Position numbers and translations under genes: made by a program. A stretch of 64,000 nt of DNA, from assembly GCF_003046175.1 (NCBI RefSeq), contig NZ_PZZM01000001.1, positions 3,303,001-3,367,000 of the forward strand, written 5' to 3'. Below the pieces are notes generated by a model. It was not told where the DNA came from and made no database searches. It was given only the letters and a program-made list of their open reading frames with translations. This stretch comes from Bosea sp. 124 (GTDB lineage: Bacteria; Pseudomonadota; Alphaproteobacteria; Rhizobiales; Beijerinckiaceae). This document shows positions 35,962-46,208 of this stretch, in pieces (position 1 is the first letter of the stretch; every line of letters starts with the position of its first letter).

Positions 35962-36606
35962 ATGACACAGGATGCCGTCACGGCCTATTGGAGTGCGCGG
36001 GCGCCGCAATTCGACGGTGTCGCCTCCCATGTTGCGCAACGGGAGATCTGGCGTGAGGTGCTGGAGGCCGCTTTCGAGGCCGAAGGGCCAAAGGATGTCG
36101 TGGATCTCGGGACCGGCACCGGCGCCTGTGCCCTGATCGCCGCCTCGCTCGGCCATCGCGTCACGGGCTATGACGGCTCGCAGGGGATGCTGACGGTGGC
36201 GCGGGCCGCCGCGCGGGCGGCACATCTCGACGTCGCTTTCGAGACGGCGGTGATCGACGAGGCGGCGATCGCACCGGCCTCGGCCGACATCGTGACGTTG
36301 CGCAATGTGCTGTGGACGCTGGAGCGGCCGATGGATGGCCTGCTGCAGGCACATCGGATCCTGCGGTCGGGCGGAATGGTGCTGGTCTCCGACGGGCTCT
36401 GGTCGGTCGCGCCGCAATACCGCTCGACCTATCAGCCGGAGCTTGCAGCGTGCCTGCCGCTGCATGACGGGCTGACGGAGACGCTGGCCCGCCAGATGCT
36501 GACCGATGCCGGCTTCGGTGAGGCGCTGTCCTGGCAGCACCTGTTCGCGACGCCGCCCTATCCAGGCGGCGTGCCGATGTTCGTGCTGACGGCGCGCCGG
36601 ACGTAG
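35962..36606 (+). CDS. Class I SAM-dependent methyltransferase
   Basis: A 214-residue enzyme. The AdoMet site DLGTGTGACALIAASLGHRV lies near residue 48, GYDGSQGML near 70 and TLRNVLWTLE near 112, and it ends with a beta-strand region PMFVLTARR. It starts 5 bases after the ATPase stop, so it belongs to the riboswitch operon. Its substrate may be the imported compound or a ligand made to capture it; the sequence does not decide. Confidence 0.88.
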   Translation: MTQDAVTAYWSARAPQFDGVASHVAQREIWREVLEAAFEAEGPKDVVDLGTGTGACALIAASLGHRVTGYDGSQGMLTVARAAARAAHLDVAFETAVIDEAAIAPASADIVTLRNVLWTLERPMDGLLQAHRILRSGGMVLVSDGLWSVAPQYRSTYQPELAACLPLHDGLTETLARQMLTDAGFGEALSWQHLFATPPYPGGVPMFVLTARRT

Positions 36607-36780
36607 GCCGCCGATCGGATCCGGGCGCGTGCGGCGCGGTTGCGCGGCTTCAGGACGCATGAGGGTGGCTCATGTGCATGTTGGCTCATGTGCATGCCGC
36701 CCCTATCTGATGCTGCCGGGTGGCGCGGTTGCCCGGAGCAACCCGCGATGAGCGGAGTTGTAGCTCGGACGAGGATGATG

Positions 36781-37104
36781 ATGGACGCGTATCAGGCCAA
36801 GCCGGTGATCGAGAACGTCGCGGGCAACCGTTTCGAGATGACGTTCCCCGGCGGGCAGGCCTTCGCGATGTTCCGCCGCGACGGCGACAGGCTGATCGTG
36901 ACGCATACGGAGGTCCCGGCTGCGTTCAACGGCCAGGGGCTGGGTTCGCGTCTGGCCCTCGGAATGTTCGAGAATGCGCGCGCGACGGGACGCCGGATCG
37001 TGCCGGCCTGTTCCTTCGTCGCGGACTGGGCCCGCCGGCATCCCGAATTCGCTGATGTCCTCGCCCGTTACGCGACCTGGCCCGCTGACGACCTGGCCCA
37101 CTGA
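36781..37104 (+). CDS. GNAT-like N-acetyltransferase (YidJ/COG2388 type)
   Basis: A 107-residue protein, short for a GNAT enzyme but of the usual length for the small COG2388 group. It has FEMTFPGGQAFAMF, VTHTEVPAAFNGQGLGSRLA (the acetyl-CoA loop, QGLGSRL) and RIVPACSFVADWARRHPEF, all typical. ATG 36781 is chosen from three consecutive ATG codons because GAGG lies 6 bases upstream. The acceptor is unknown. Confidence 0.82.
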   Translation: MDAYQAKPVIENVAGNRFEMTFPGGQAFAMFRRDGDRLIVTHTEVPAAFNGQGLGSRLALGMFENARATGRRIVPACSFVADWARRHPEFADVLARYATWPADDLAH

Positions 37105-37138
37105 AAGCGCCACTCCTTTCCATTCGCACGGACACATC

Positions 37139-37447
37139 ATGGCCAATTCCGCAGGGCGGCAGGAGCTTCGCGTGGCGTTCAAGCGCCTCGAGCGAAGCCT
37201 GCCGCCGCGCGTCGCAACCAAGCTGCGCTGGCTGCGCCACCCGGCCTCGCGCTGGGTCCGGGTGCCGTCCGGCGTTGCGCTGGTCGTCGGCGGGGTCTTC
37301 TCCTTCCTGCCAGTGCTCGGGGTTTGGATGCTGCCGCTCGGCCTCATGCTGGTCGCCTCCGACGTGCCGGTGCTGCGGCGGCCGATGGCGCGCTTCACGA
37401 TGTGGGCGATCGACCGGGTCGACGCGTTTGGCAAGCGGAGCAGCTAG
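37139..37447 (+). CDS. Small membrane protein, 102 aa
   Basis: Residues 1-40 are basic (KRLERSLPPRVATKLRWLRH) and are followed by two closely spaced hydrophobic helices (GVALVVGGVFSFLPVLGVW and LPLGLMLVASDVPVL), then a short cytosolic tail. Homologues with this pattern are conserved in the order as hypothetical proteins. It follows the acetyltransferase by 34 bases. Confidence 0.75.
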   Translation: MANSAGRQELRVAFKRLERSLPPRVATKLRWLRHPASRWVRVPSGVALVVGGVFSFLPVLGVWMLPLGLMLVASDVPVLRRPMARFTMWAIDRVDAFGKRSS

Positions 37448-37606
37448 GAGCGATCGAGGAGATCTGCCGGAGGCGCCGATCCGTTTGCCTCCATGCAGCG
37501 TATTCAATGCAGGTTCCAATCTGCGGCAGATGGTGCGGGCGAGGCCTGCCCTGTACAATCCAGCGGCATACCGGGACGGCGTTCAGAGACGATCGGCGAG
37601 ACGGCT

Positions 37607-38869
37607 ATGACATTACGGGATACGCAAGCGGAGATTCCCGACCATCGCGCGACACGGCCGCCGGGCCGGAGTCTCGGGCTCTCGCAGATGTTTCTGGGCA
37701 AGCTGATGACCCGTCTGGCACGGGGCCGTCTCACGGTCGTGACGCCCGATGGCGTGGCGATGGTGCAGCAGGCGCCGGAGCGGGGCCCGGAAGCCGTGAT
37801 CGTGCTCCATCGCTGGCGCGCGATCCGGCGGCTCTTGCTGCAAAGCGACATCGGCTTCGCCAGAGCCTATCGCGATGGCGATTTCAGCAGCCCCGACATG
37901 ACGGCGGTGATCGAGCTTGCGGCGGTGAACGACCACACGCTCAGGGCCCTGATCTCGGGCTCCTGGCCGGCGCGGTTGCTCAACCGCGTGCTGCATCTGG
38001 GTCGGGCCAATACGCGCCGTGGCAGCGCCCGCAACATCACCGCGCATTACGATCTGGGCAATGCTTTCTACGCCAAGTGGCTCGACGAGAGCATGACCTA
38101 TTCGTCGGCGCTCTACACCCAGCCGGGCCAGACGCTGGAGCAGGCGCAGGCGGCCAAGCTCGATCTGATCGTCGCGCGGCTGCAACTCAAGGGCGGCGAG
38201 CGCGTGCTCGAAATCGGCTGTGGCTGGGGTGCGCTGGCCGAGAGGCTGGCGCGCGAGGGCTGCCATGTCACGGGCATAACGCTGTCGCCGTCACAGCTCG
38301 CCTATGCCCGCGACCGCATCGAGACGGCGGGGCTGTCTGACAGTGTCGACCTGCGCCTGCAGGATTATCGCGACGTCACGGGGCAGTTCGACCGCATCGT
38401 CTCGATCGAGATGATCGAGGCGGTCGGACGTGCGTTCTGGCCGAGCTATTTCGCGACATTGCGCAATTGCCTTAAGTCCGACGGTCGGATCGTGCTGCAG
38501 GCGATCACGATCGAGGACAGCCGCTTCGCTTCCTATGCGAGCGGCGCCGACTTCATCCAGCACTACATCTTCCCGGGCGGGCTCTTGCCCTCGCAGAGCG
38601 CGATGCGCGAGCAGATCGCTGCGGCCGGCCTCAGCCTGGCGGAGCTGGTCTCCTTCGGTGACAGTTACGCGCTGACATTGCAGGAGTGGCGCCGGCGCTT
38701 TTTGGTTCAGTGGCAGTCGATCAGTCCGCTCGGCTTCGACGAGGCCTTCCGCCGGCTCTGGGAGTTCTATCTCTGCTATTGCGAGGGTGGCTTCCGCAGC
38801 GCGGCGACCGATGTCGGCCTGTTCGCGATCACGGTCGACGAGACGCGCCCGGTTCCGACAACGGCATAA
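37607..38869 (+). CDS. Cyclopropane-fatty-acyl-phospholipid synthase-like methyltransferase
   Basis: This 420-residue protein has an N-terminal domain of about 130 residues and the CFA-synthase core: NITAHYDLGNAFYAKWLDES near 145, MTYSSALY, the AdoMet site VLEIGCGWGALAERLA near 200, IVSIEMIEAVG near 263, and FIQHYIFPGG near 320. Such enzymes add a methylene to unsaturated acyl chains of membrane phospholipids. Start 37607 (MTLRDTQAE) is preferred; codons upstream are atypical. Close relatives can be other lipid methyltransferases. Confidence 0.88.
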   Translation: MTLRDTQAEIPDHRATRPPGRSLGLSQMFLGKLMTRLARGRLTVVTPDGVAMVQQAPERGPEAVIVLHRWRAIRRLLLQSDIGFARAYRDGDFSSPDMTAVIELAAVNDHTLRALISGSWPARLLNRVLHLGRANTRRGSARNITAHYDLGNAFYAKWLDESMTYSSALYTQPGQTLEQAQAAKLDLIVARLQLKGGERVLEIGCGWGALAERLAREGCHVTGITLSPSQLAYARDRIETAGLSDSVDLRLQDYRDVTGQFDRIVSIEMIEAVGRAFWPSYFATLRNCLKSDGRIVLQAITIEDSRFASYASGADFIQHYIFPGGLLPSQSAMREQIAAAGLSLAELVSFGDSYALTLQEWRRRFLVQWQSISPLGFDEAFRRLWEFYLCYCEGGFRSAATDVGLFAITVDETRPVPTTA

Positions 38870-38878
38870 CGGACGCGG

Positions 38879-40963
38879 TCAGCGCCACATGCCGCGCATC
38901 TGCGCCCGGATATCGATTCTGGGACCGGCGACGGCACTGCGTTCCCGTCCCGATGCCGCGAGGCGAGGCCACGCGATCTGCTCGAAGCGGGAAAGCAGCA
39001 GGTTCGGAATGAAGCGGGTGCGGTTGGCGTAGACGTGCCGGTCGCCGGTGCTCGACTGGCCATGGGTGAAAAAGCGCTGCGGCACCATCAGGTTCAGATC
39101 GTCCCGGGCGCGGGTCATCGCGACATAGAGCAGGCGCCGTTCCTCTTCGAGTTCGTCGGGCGAGCCGAGGGCGAGATCGATCGGGATGCAGCCGTCGACG
39201 ACGTTCATGACGAAGACAGATTTCCATTCCTGGCCCTTGGCCGAGTGGATGGTGGAGAGGATCAGATAGTCCTCGTCGAGATGCGGCACGCCCGGCTGGT
39301 CGCTGGTCGCGTCAGGCGGGTCGAGCGTCAGTTCGGTCAGGAAGCGCTCGCGCGAGGGATAGCCGCCGGCGATCTGCTCAAGCTGGACGAGGTCGGCCTG
39401 CCGCGTCGTCGCATCCTCGTGGATGCGCTCGAGATGCGGCTCGTACCAGTGTCGGGCGCGGGCGATGTCGGCGGGCCAGCTGGTGCCGGTGCCGTGCAGA
39501 TCGGCGATCGCGGCGAGGAAACCGGGCCAGTCCTCGCCGGCACGCGGCGGTGCGGGGACATCCCGCAGGGCTGCGAGCGGATCGGCTGCCCCCGCGACAT
39601 GGTCGAGCACGCGCTGGGCCGAGGTTGGCCCGACGCCGGGCAGGAGTTGAAGGATACGGAAGCCGGCGACGCGGTCGCGCGGGTTCTCGACGAAGCGCAG
39701 CAGGGCCAGCAGGTCCTTGATATGGGCGGCATCGAGGAATTTCAGGCCGCCGAACTTGACGAAGGGAATGTTTCGCCGCGTCAGCTCGATTTCGAGCGGG
39801 CCGCTGTGATGCGAGGCCCGGAACAGGACCGCCTGCTGCTTCAGGAGCGAGCCTTCCTCTCGGTTCTGCAGCACGCGTTCGGCAATGAAGCGGGCCTGGT
39901 CGGCCTCGTCGCGGATGGTGACGAGGCGGGGTGGGGCGCCGCTTGCGCGGTCGGTCCAGAGGTTCTTGGTGAAGCGCTCCGATGCGAGATCGATGACGCC
40001 GTTGGCGGCCGCGAGGATCGCGCCGGTCGAACGGTAGTTCTGGTCGAGGGTGACGATCTCGGCCGGCGGCGAGAACGCGGCCGGGAAGTCGAGAATGTTG
40101 CGGATCGTGGCGGCGCGGAAGGAGTAGATCGACTGCGCGTCGTCGCCAACCACGGTCAGGCCGCGGCCGTCCGGCTTCATCGCCAGCAGGATCGAGGACT
40201 GCAGCCGGTTGGTGTCCTGATACTCGTCCACCATGACATGGTCGAAGCGCGCGCCGATTCCGGCTGCGAGGTCGGGATCGGCCATGGTCTGGGCCCAGTA
40301 AAGCAGGAGATCGTCGTAATCGAGGACGTTTTGCCGCTGCTTGGCCTCGACATAGGCTGCGAAAAGCTCGCGCAATTCGGCCGCCCAGGCGACGCACCAG
40401 GGAAAACTGCGGCCGAGCACGGTTTCGATCGGCAGTTCGGCGTTCACGCAGCGGGAATAAATCGCAAGACAGGTGCCCTTGGTCGGGAAGCGTGTCTGCG
40501 TCTTCGAGAAGCCGAGTTCGTGACGGACGAGGTTCATCAGGTCGGCGGCGTCTTCCCGGTCATGGATCGTGAAGGCGGGGTCTAGCCCGATCTGCTCGGC
40601 GCAGTCGCGCAGCAGGCGCGAGCCGATGCCGTGAAAGGTACCGGCCCAGGTCAGGGCTTCCGCGAACGCAGCGGCGCTCTCGCCCAGCACCTTGCGCGCG
40701 ATGCGCTCGACGCGGCGCGTCATCTCCGCGGCAGCCCGGCGCGAGAATGTCATCAGCAGGATGCGGTGGGGATCGGCGCCGCTGACGATCAGATGCGCGA
40801 CACGGTGGGCCAGAGTGTTGGTCTTGCCCGAGCCCGCGCCGGCGATGACGAGCAGGGGGGACGCCGCCTGGCCGGGCTGTCCATGCGTGACCGCCCGCCG
40901 CTGGGCAGGGTTCAGGGCATCGAGGTAGCCGGGAGTGGGCAGGACCGAATCGAGCGCGAGCAT
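38879..40963 (-). CDS. UvrD/Rep-type ATP-dependent DNA helicase
   Basis: This 694-residue superfamily 1A helicase has a Q motif (LNPAQRRAV), Walker A GAGSGKT at 42-48, TFSRRAAAEM, TWAGTFHGIG, Walker B VMVDEYQD near 240, GDDAQSIYSFRAA, LDQNYRS, and late motifs HSAKGQEWKSVFV and LLYVAMTRARDDL. It is a cytosolic 3'-5' translocase for repair or replication restart. It converges on the CFA-like gene with 9 bases between the stops. Confidence 0.95.
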   Translation of the reverse strand: MLALDSVLPTPGYLDALNPAQRRAVTHGQPGQAASPLLVIAGAGSGKTNTLAHRVAHLIVSGADPHRILLMTFSRRAAAEMTRRVERIARKVLGESAAAFAEALTWAGTFHGIGSRLLRDCAEQIGLDPAFTIHDREDAADLMNLVRHELGFSKTQTRFPTKGTCLAIYSRCVNAELPIETVLGRSFPWCVAWAAELRELFAAYVEAKQRQNVLDYDDLLLYWAQTMADPDLAAGIGARFDHVMVDEYQDTNRLQSSILLAMKPDGRGLTVVGDDAQSIYSFRAATIRNILDFPAAFSPPAEIVTLDQNYRSTGAILAAANGVIDLASERFTKNLWTDRASGAPPRLVTIRDEADQARFIAERVLQNREEGSLLKQQAVLFRASHHSGPLEIELTRRNIPFVKFGGLKFLDAAHIKDLLALLRFVENPRDRVAGFRILQLLPGVGPTSAQRVLDHVAGAADPLAALRDVPAPPRAGEDWPGFLAAIADLHGTGTSWPADIARARHWYEPHLERIHEDATTRQADLVQLEQIAGGYPSRERFLTELTLDPPDATSDQPGVPHLDEDYLILSTIHSAKGQEWKSVFVMNVVDGCIPIDLALGSPDELEEERRLLYVAMTRARDDLNLMVPQRFFTHGQSSTGDRHVYANRTRFIPNLLLSRFEQIAWPRLAASGRERSAVAGPRIDIRAQMRGMWR

Positions 40964-41239
40964 GATGCGGATTCGACCACGTTTCGTGTTTTGTTCGCAA
41001 TGGCCGAAGCGCGATCGCGATCGCGCCCTATTCGATCCGGGTGCCGGGGTGCCGCCGCCGCGATGCCGATCGCATGGGAGGCGCTCGACGACACCACGCC
41101 GGGCGCCTTCAAGGCGAGCCGGATCCGTTATGAAGGCGCCTGCCCGAGATCTGGGGCGACTTCTTCGCCGGAGCGAAGATGCCGACCGGCAGGGGCTGAG
41201 GTTCCTTTGCGGCGAAGCTGCCGGGTCGATCCCGACCGC

Positions 41240-44200
41240 TCAGCCTCCCTCGGCTGCGGCGTTCATCACCCTGGCGATGGCCGCCTCCAGGTCCATTTGC
41301 CGGTACGGCTTGACCACGAGGGCGGTGCGGGCGTTCGCCTCGGCTCCTTCGACGCGGGAATGGCCCGTCGCGAAGATCACGGGCAAGCTCGGCCGCGCCG
41401 CGCGCGCCTTCTCGACGAGCGCGGTGCCCGGCATGTCCGGCAGGCCGACATCGGTGAGCAGGATGTCGACTTCGGTCTTGTCGAGGACGTCGAGGGCGGC
41501 TCGCGCCGTGCCGGCTTCGAGCACGGAATGGCCGAGCTCTTCCAGCATGTCGACCGTGGCCATGGCGATCAGCGCATCATCCTCGCAGAGCAGGACGGTG
41601 AGCTTTTCGGCTGCGGCCGGAGCCGGCTGCAAAGGCTCTGCGGGGCTCGTCGCCTGCCGGCGCTGGGCCGCATTGGCGAGCTGGTGGCGGACCTTCCGGG
41701 CCAGTTGCTCAAGAGAGTAGGGCTTGCTCAGCAGCTCGACGCCTTCGTCGAGGCGGCCTTCGTGGACGATCGAGTTCTCGGTATAGCCGGAGGTGAACAG
41801 GACACTGATGCCGGGAATGCGCTCGACCGCCTTGCGGGCGAGCTCGGTGCTCTTCATCGGGCCCGGCATCACCACATCGGTGAAGAGCAGGTCGATCGGG
41901 ATGCCGCTTTCCACGATGGCGAGCGCGGATTTGGCGTCCGGGGCCTGAAGCACCCGGTAGCCGAGATCGGTCAGCGTCTCGATCACGGTCTCGCGGACGC
42001 CCTTGTCGTCCTCGGCGACGAGGATGGTCTCGGTTCCACCGGCAATGGGGCCGGAATCGAGGGAGACGAGCTCGTCCTCGCTGTCGCCCGAGCGCGGCAG
42101 ATAGAGCCGGATCGTGGTGCCCTCACCGGGCTCGCTGTAGATCTTGACGTGGCCGCCGGACTGCTTGACGAAGCCGTAGACCATGGAGAGGCCGAGGCCT
42201 GTGCCCTTGCCTTCCGGCTTGGTGCTGAAGAAGGGGTCGAAGACCTTGTCGACGATGTCGGCCGGGATGCCCGAGCCGGTATCGGTCACGGCCAGCATGA
42301 CATAGCGACCCGGCACGACATCCGGATGGAGACGGGCATAGGCGCTGTCGAGGACGGCGTTGCCGGCCTCGATCGTCAGCTTGCCGCTGCCTTCCATCGC
42401 GTCGCGGGCGTTGATCGCGAGATTGAGCAGGGCGTTCTCGACATTGCCGGGATCGACGAGGGTGTTCCAGAGTCCGCCGGCGACGACGCTTTCGATCTCG
42501 ACCGCCTCGCCAAGCGCGCGCCTCAGCATCTCGTCCATCCCGCGGATGAGCTTGCCGAGATTGATGACCTTCGGCGCGAGCGGCTGGCGCCGTCCGAAGG
42601 CGAGCAACTGCGAGGCGAGGCGGGAGCCGCGGGCAACGCCTTCCATCGCATTGTGGATGCGGCGGCCGGCCTTCTCGTTCCCGGCGATATCTCGCGACAG
42701 CAGCTGGAGATTGCCGCTGACGACCTGGAGCAGGTTGTTGAAGTCATGGGCGACGCCGCCGGTGAGCTGGCCGATCGCCTCCATCTTCTGGGCCTGGCGC
42801 AGCGCCGCCTCGCTGCTGGCCAGCGCGGCGGCGGCCTCCGTCTCGGCGGTGATGTCGCGCCCGAAGGCGTAGATGGTGTCGGCATCGGGGACGCTCGTCC
42901 AGGCGATACGCCGCCGCCCGCCGTCGCGCGTGACGAGCACGCTTTCCGAACTCATGATCGTGCCCCCGGTGCTCACGCGCGCCAGGCGTGCGGTTGCCGC
43001 GTCGCGATCCTCGGACTCGACGAATTCGACGATGTTGCGTCCGATCGTCTCGTCCGGTTGCCAGCCCAGCACGTTGGTCCAGGACGGATTGACGGCCGAG
43101 ACGACACCCGCGCGCGACGCCACGACCTTGAGCACCGGGGAGAGGTTCCAGATGCGGTCGCGGTCGCGCGCGAGCCGGCGCTCCTCGGTGATATCGCGGC
43201 CGATTGCGTGGATGCGCCCGGCATCGGGGACGGCGGTCCAGTCGAGCAAGCGATAGCTGCCATCCTTGCAGAGGTAGCGGTTCTCGAAGGCAAGCGTCGT
43301 CGCTCCCTCGGAGAGCTTTCCGACTTCAGCCGCTGTTCTGGCGATGTCGTCGGGATGGACGAAATCCGACAGGGTCTTGCCGACCATCTCGCATTCGCTC
43401 CAGCCGAGCAGGCGGGTGGCGGACGGGTTCACGGCGGTGACGACGCCTTCATAGTCGCAGACCAGCATGAGCTCCTGCGACAGCGTCCACAGCCTGTCAC
43501 GGTCCCGGACGGTCTCGACCTCGGCCAGTTTCTGCTCGTGAATATCGGTGTTGGTGCCGATCCAGCGCAGGATTTCGCCGGCATCGGAGCGGATCGGCAG
43601 GGCGCGGACAAGGTGCCAGCGATATTCACCGGCCGCGCTGCGAATGCGGAACTCGGTCTGGTATTTCTCGCCCGCAGCGAGGGCGGCCTGCCATTGGGCT
43701 GCGGCGTCCGTGCGGTCGTCGGGATGCACGATCTCGACCCATCCGGTGCCGAGCAGTTCCTGCGGCTCGCGGCCGCTGTATTCGCCGACGCGCTCGTTGA
43801 ACCAGTCGAGCGGACCGTTCGGGAGTGCGGTCCAGACATGGTTGGGCATGGCCTGGGCGAAGGTGCGAAACTGCGCCTCGCTGGCGCGGATCGTTTCCTG
43901 CGCGACGATACGATCGGTGACGTCGATGCCATCGACGAAGATGCCGGTGATCGTGCCAATGGCATCGGCGATCGGCTGGAAGACGAAGTCGACGAAGCGC
44001 GTCTGCGGGGCGCCGCCGTTGGGAGGCTGCACGTCGAAGCGCGCGCCCGACGAGCGGAACGCGCGGCCGCTGACGAACACCTCGTCCAGAATGCGGATAT
44101 AGCCCTGTTCGGCGGCGTCCGGCAGCGCCTCGGCGACAGGTTTGCCGAGAACGTCGCGGTGGCCGATCAACTCCTGATAGGCCTCGTTCACCAGTGTGAA

Positions 44201-44788
44201 GCGATGCTCAGGCCCCTCCAGCATCGCCATGAAAGACGGTGCCTGCTCATACATTTGCTGCAGGCGCAGCCGTTCGTCACGCAACTGCCGGTCGGCCGCC
44301 ACCTTTTCGGTCGTTTCGACGACGATCGCGATGACGCCGAGGGGCGTGCCGTTCTCGCCGATGACTGGCGAGTAGTCGAGGTTCATCCAAACCTGGGCGG
44401 GGCCCCCACCCCGATTGAGCGTGAGTTCCTGGTCCTTGTAGGACAGGGTCCGACCCTGCCTGAAGACCGTCCGGACGACGTTGTCGTTGAAGTCCGCGAC
44501 TTCCGGCCAACCCTCGCGCACATCCGATCCGAGCAACCTGGGATGGCGCCCGCCGGCAAAGCCGGAATAGGCGTCGTTGTAGATCATCACGCCGGCCTCA
44601 CCCCAAAGCGTCACGATCGGCAGGGGCGAATGCAGCATCATCCCGACGATGGACTTGACCGGCTCCGGCCAGTCCGCGATCGGCCCGAGGCTGGTCGAGG
44701 ACCAGTCGAAGGCGGCGATGAGTGCGGCGGCTTCGCTGTCGCCCTTCAGGAAGCTCGTCGTGGCGGGGGTCGAGGCTGCGTCGCGCAT
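41240..44788 (-). CDS. Hybrid sensor histidine kinase with five PAS domains and two receivers
   Basis: This 1182-residue cytosolic protein has no membrane segment. Five PAS modules (about 35-165, 180-300, 305-425, 430-545 and 550-665) precede the dimerisation/phosphotransfer helix with H681 in [11 protein letters not shown], a HATPase domain (ARD, DTGSGIP and [14 protein letters not shown] boxes) and two receiver domains with acceptor Asp near 971 and 1113. It resembles blue-light/PAS hybrid kinases of alphaproteobacteria, but no LOV-type NCRFLQ cysteine motif is seen. No cognate regulator gene is adjacent. Confidence 0.94.
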   Translation of the reverse strand: MRDAASTPATTSFLKGDSEAAALIAAFDWSSTSLGPIADWPEPVKSIVGMMLHSPLPIVTLWGEAGVMIYNDAYSGFAGGRHPRLLGSDVREGWPEVADFNDNVVRTVFRQGRTLSYKDQELTLNRGGGPAQVWMNLDYSPVIGENGTPLGVIAIVVETTEKVAADRQLRDERLRLQQMYEQAPSFMAMLEGPEHRFTLVNEAYQELIGHRDVLGKPVAEALPDAAEQGYIRILDEVFVSGRAFRSSGARFDVQPPNGGAPQTRFVDFVFQPIADAIGTITGIFVDGIDVTDRIVAQETIRASEAQFRTFAQAMPNHVWTALPNGPLDWFNERVGEYSGREPQELLGTGWVEIVHPDDRTDAAAQWQAALAAGEKYQTEFRIRSAAGEYRWHLVRALPIRSDAGEILRWIGTNTDIHEQKLAEVETVRDRDRLWTLSQELMLVCDYEGVVTAVNPSATRLLGWSECEMVGKTLSDFVHPDDIARTAAEVGKLSEGATTLAFENRYLCKDGSYRLLDWTAVPDAGRIHAIGRDITEERRLARDRDRIWNLSPVLKVVASRAGVVSAVNPSWTNVLGWQPDETIGRNIVEFVESEDRDAATARLARVSTGGTIMSSESVLVTRDGGRRRIAWTSVPDADTIYAFGRDITAETEAAAALASSEAALRQAQKMEAIGQLTGGVAHDFNNLLQVVSGNLQLLSRDIAGNEKAGRRIHNAMEGVARGSRLASQLLAFGRRQPLAPKVINLGKLIRGMDEMLRRALGEAVEIESVVAGGLWNTLVDPGNVENALLNLAINARDAMEGSGKLTIEAGNAVLDSAYARLHPDVVPGRYVMLAVTDTGSGIPADIVDKVFDPFFSTKPEGKGTGLGLSMVYGFVKQSGGHVKIYSEPGEGTTIRLYLPRSGDSEDELVSLDSGPIAGGTETILVAEDDKGVRETVIETLTDLGYRVLQAPDAKSALAIVESGIPIDLLFTDVVMPGPMKSTELARKAVERIPGISVLFTSGYTENSIVHEGRLDEGVELLSKPYSLEQLARKVRHQLANAAQRRQATSPAEPLQPAPAAAEKLTVLLCEDDALIAMATVDMLEELGHSVLEAGTARAALDVLDKTEVDILLTDVGLPDMPGTALVEKARAARPSLPVIFATGHSRVEGAEANARTALVVKPYRQMDLEAAIARVMNAAAEGG

Positions 44789-44939
44789 GAAGGTCCGATT
44801 GTCACTGCCATCCCGTCGGCCGAAGGCAGGCAGGATGCCAGCATGCCGAGGCGGCTCGAAGCATGCTCTGTCTAATGCAAAGTTTCGCGCTGCACTACAG
44901 CCGGCCGCGAGGCGACAACCTGTCCGTCCTGCCAGCCGG

Positions 44940-46208
44940 TCAGTGCTTGTGGTCGCCGTGCCGTGGCGGCGGGGCGTTTCTCATGATGACGAGGCAGGCG
45001 ACCCCGAAACAGGCGGCCAGCAGGAAGCCGAGGTCGAAGCGTCCCGTCGCCGTGAGCACCAGGGCAAAGATGGCCGGGGCGAATACATAGCCGAGGAAGA
45101 TAATCAGCGTCGCGCCGGCCGAGGCTTCCCGGACGAGGTGGGCGGGGCTGGCGCGGGCGATCTCGGAGAGTTGCACGCCGTTCCAGCTCGAGACAGTGAT
45201 GCCGGCGACGGCCGCCAGCGCGCAGAAGGCCGGATAGGACCAGTGCGGCCCGACGAACGCCATGGCCAGCGAGGTCAGACCTGAGGCGAGCCCGATCAGG
45301 GCCAGCAGCCGGCGCGGCTGGCCAAGGCGGTCGGCGAGCCAGCCAAGCAGGACGCGGCCGACCACGCTGGCCGCCTGCATGATCGCGAAGACGACGCCCG
45401 CTGCGCTCAGGCTGTAGCCCAGTTCCGAGACTGCGAAGGTCATAAGATAGGCGAACCAGACGCCCTGGCCGACGGCCATGCAGGCGCCCGCGGCGCCGAG
45501 CCTGAGCAGCGAGGTCGAGGCCGTCAGGGCCGACAGCGAGGACATCAGGTTGGTCGGAGAGAACAGCGTGCGCAGGGCCAGCGACTGGTCGTGCTTGCGG
45601 TCGGCGTCGAGGCCGGCGCGCATCGGCTGGACGCAGAGGATGACCACCAGCACGAAGGCGCCGGCGGCCAGCAGCGAAATCCGCCAGCCGAAGGCCTCGG
45701 CGATTGGTGCCAGGGCAACTCCGGCGACGATGCCGCCGATCGGGACACCCGCCTGCTTGATCGAGAAGATCATCGCCCGGCGGTTCGGCGGCGCGGTCCG
45801 GTGCAGGATGTCGTTGCCGGCCGGCGAGGACGGGCCGTAGCCCAGCCCGATCAGCAGCGAGGCCAGGCCGGCGGCGAGCGAGACGGGCGGCAGCAGCAGG
45901 ACCAGCCCGAGGATGCCGAGGACGAGTCCACCCTGGAGCGCACGGACAGAGCCGAGCCGGTGCAGGAATGGCGCGCCGAGCACGAGGAAGAGTATCGAGC
46001 CCAGCGTGTTCAGGCTGGCGAGATAGCCGACGACCGCGTCGGACCAGCCGCGCTCCATGGCCAGCGCGGGCGCGAGCGTCGGCGGGATGCGGGAGAGGAA
46101 GGCGGTGGCCATCTGTACCGCGACCATCGTCACGAGTGCCGTGACCCAGGAGGGGGTCTGTCCAGCAGTCTTCGCTGCGGCCGATGAACTCTCCTGTGGG
46201 GCGTTCAC
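44940..46208 (-). CDS. MFS transporter
   Basis: This 422-residue membrane protein has about 12 hydrophobic helices, a loop GAPFLHRLGSVR between helices 2 and 3, and GWLADRLGQPRR in the second half. Its GTG start overlaps the upstream ABC ATPase stop by 4 bases, so it is the last gene of the long catabolic operon. It may import the substrate or export an intermediate. Confidence 0.9.
   Translation of the reverse strand: MNAPQESSSAAAKTAGQTPSWVTALVTMVAVQMATAFLSRIPPTLAPALAMERGWSDAVVGYLASLNTLGSILFLVLGAPFLHRLGSVRALQGGLVLGILGLVLLLPPVSLAAGLASLLIGLGYGPSSPAGNDILHRTAPPNRRAMIFSIKQAGVPIGGIVAGVALAPIAEAFGWRISLLAAGAFVLVVILCVQPMRAGLDADRKHDQSLALRTLFSPTNLMSSLSALTASTSLLRLGAAGACMAVGQGVWFAYLMTFAVSELGYSLSAAGVVFAIMQAASVVGRVLLGWLADRLGQPRRLLALIGLASGLTSLAMAFVGPHWSYPAFCALAAVAGITVSSWNGVQLSEIARASPAHLVREASAGATLIIFLGYVFAPAIFALVLTATGRFDLGFLLAACFGVACLVIMRNAPPPRHGDHKH

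Noticed and set aside
40631-44875. 1414-codon open frame on the plus strand, antisense to the histidine kinase and helicase genes
   Set aside because: It mirrors genuine genes with clear motifs in every domain. The translation has no recognisable family, and long antisense frames are expected in high-GC DNA.
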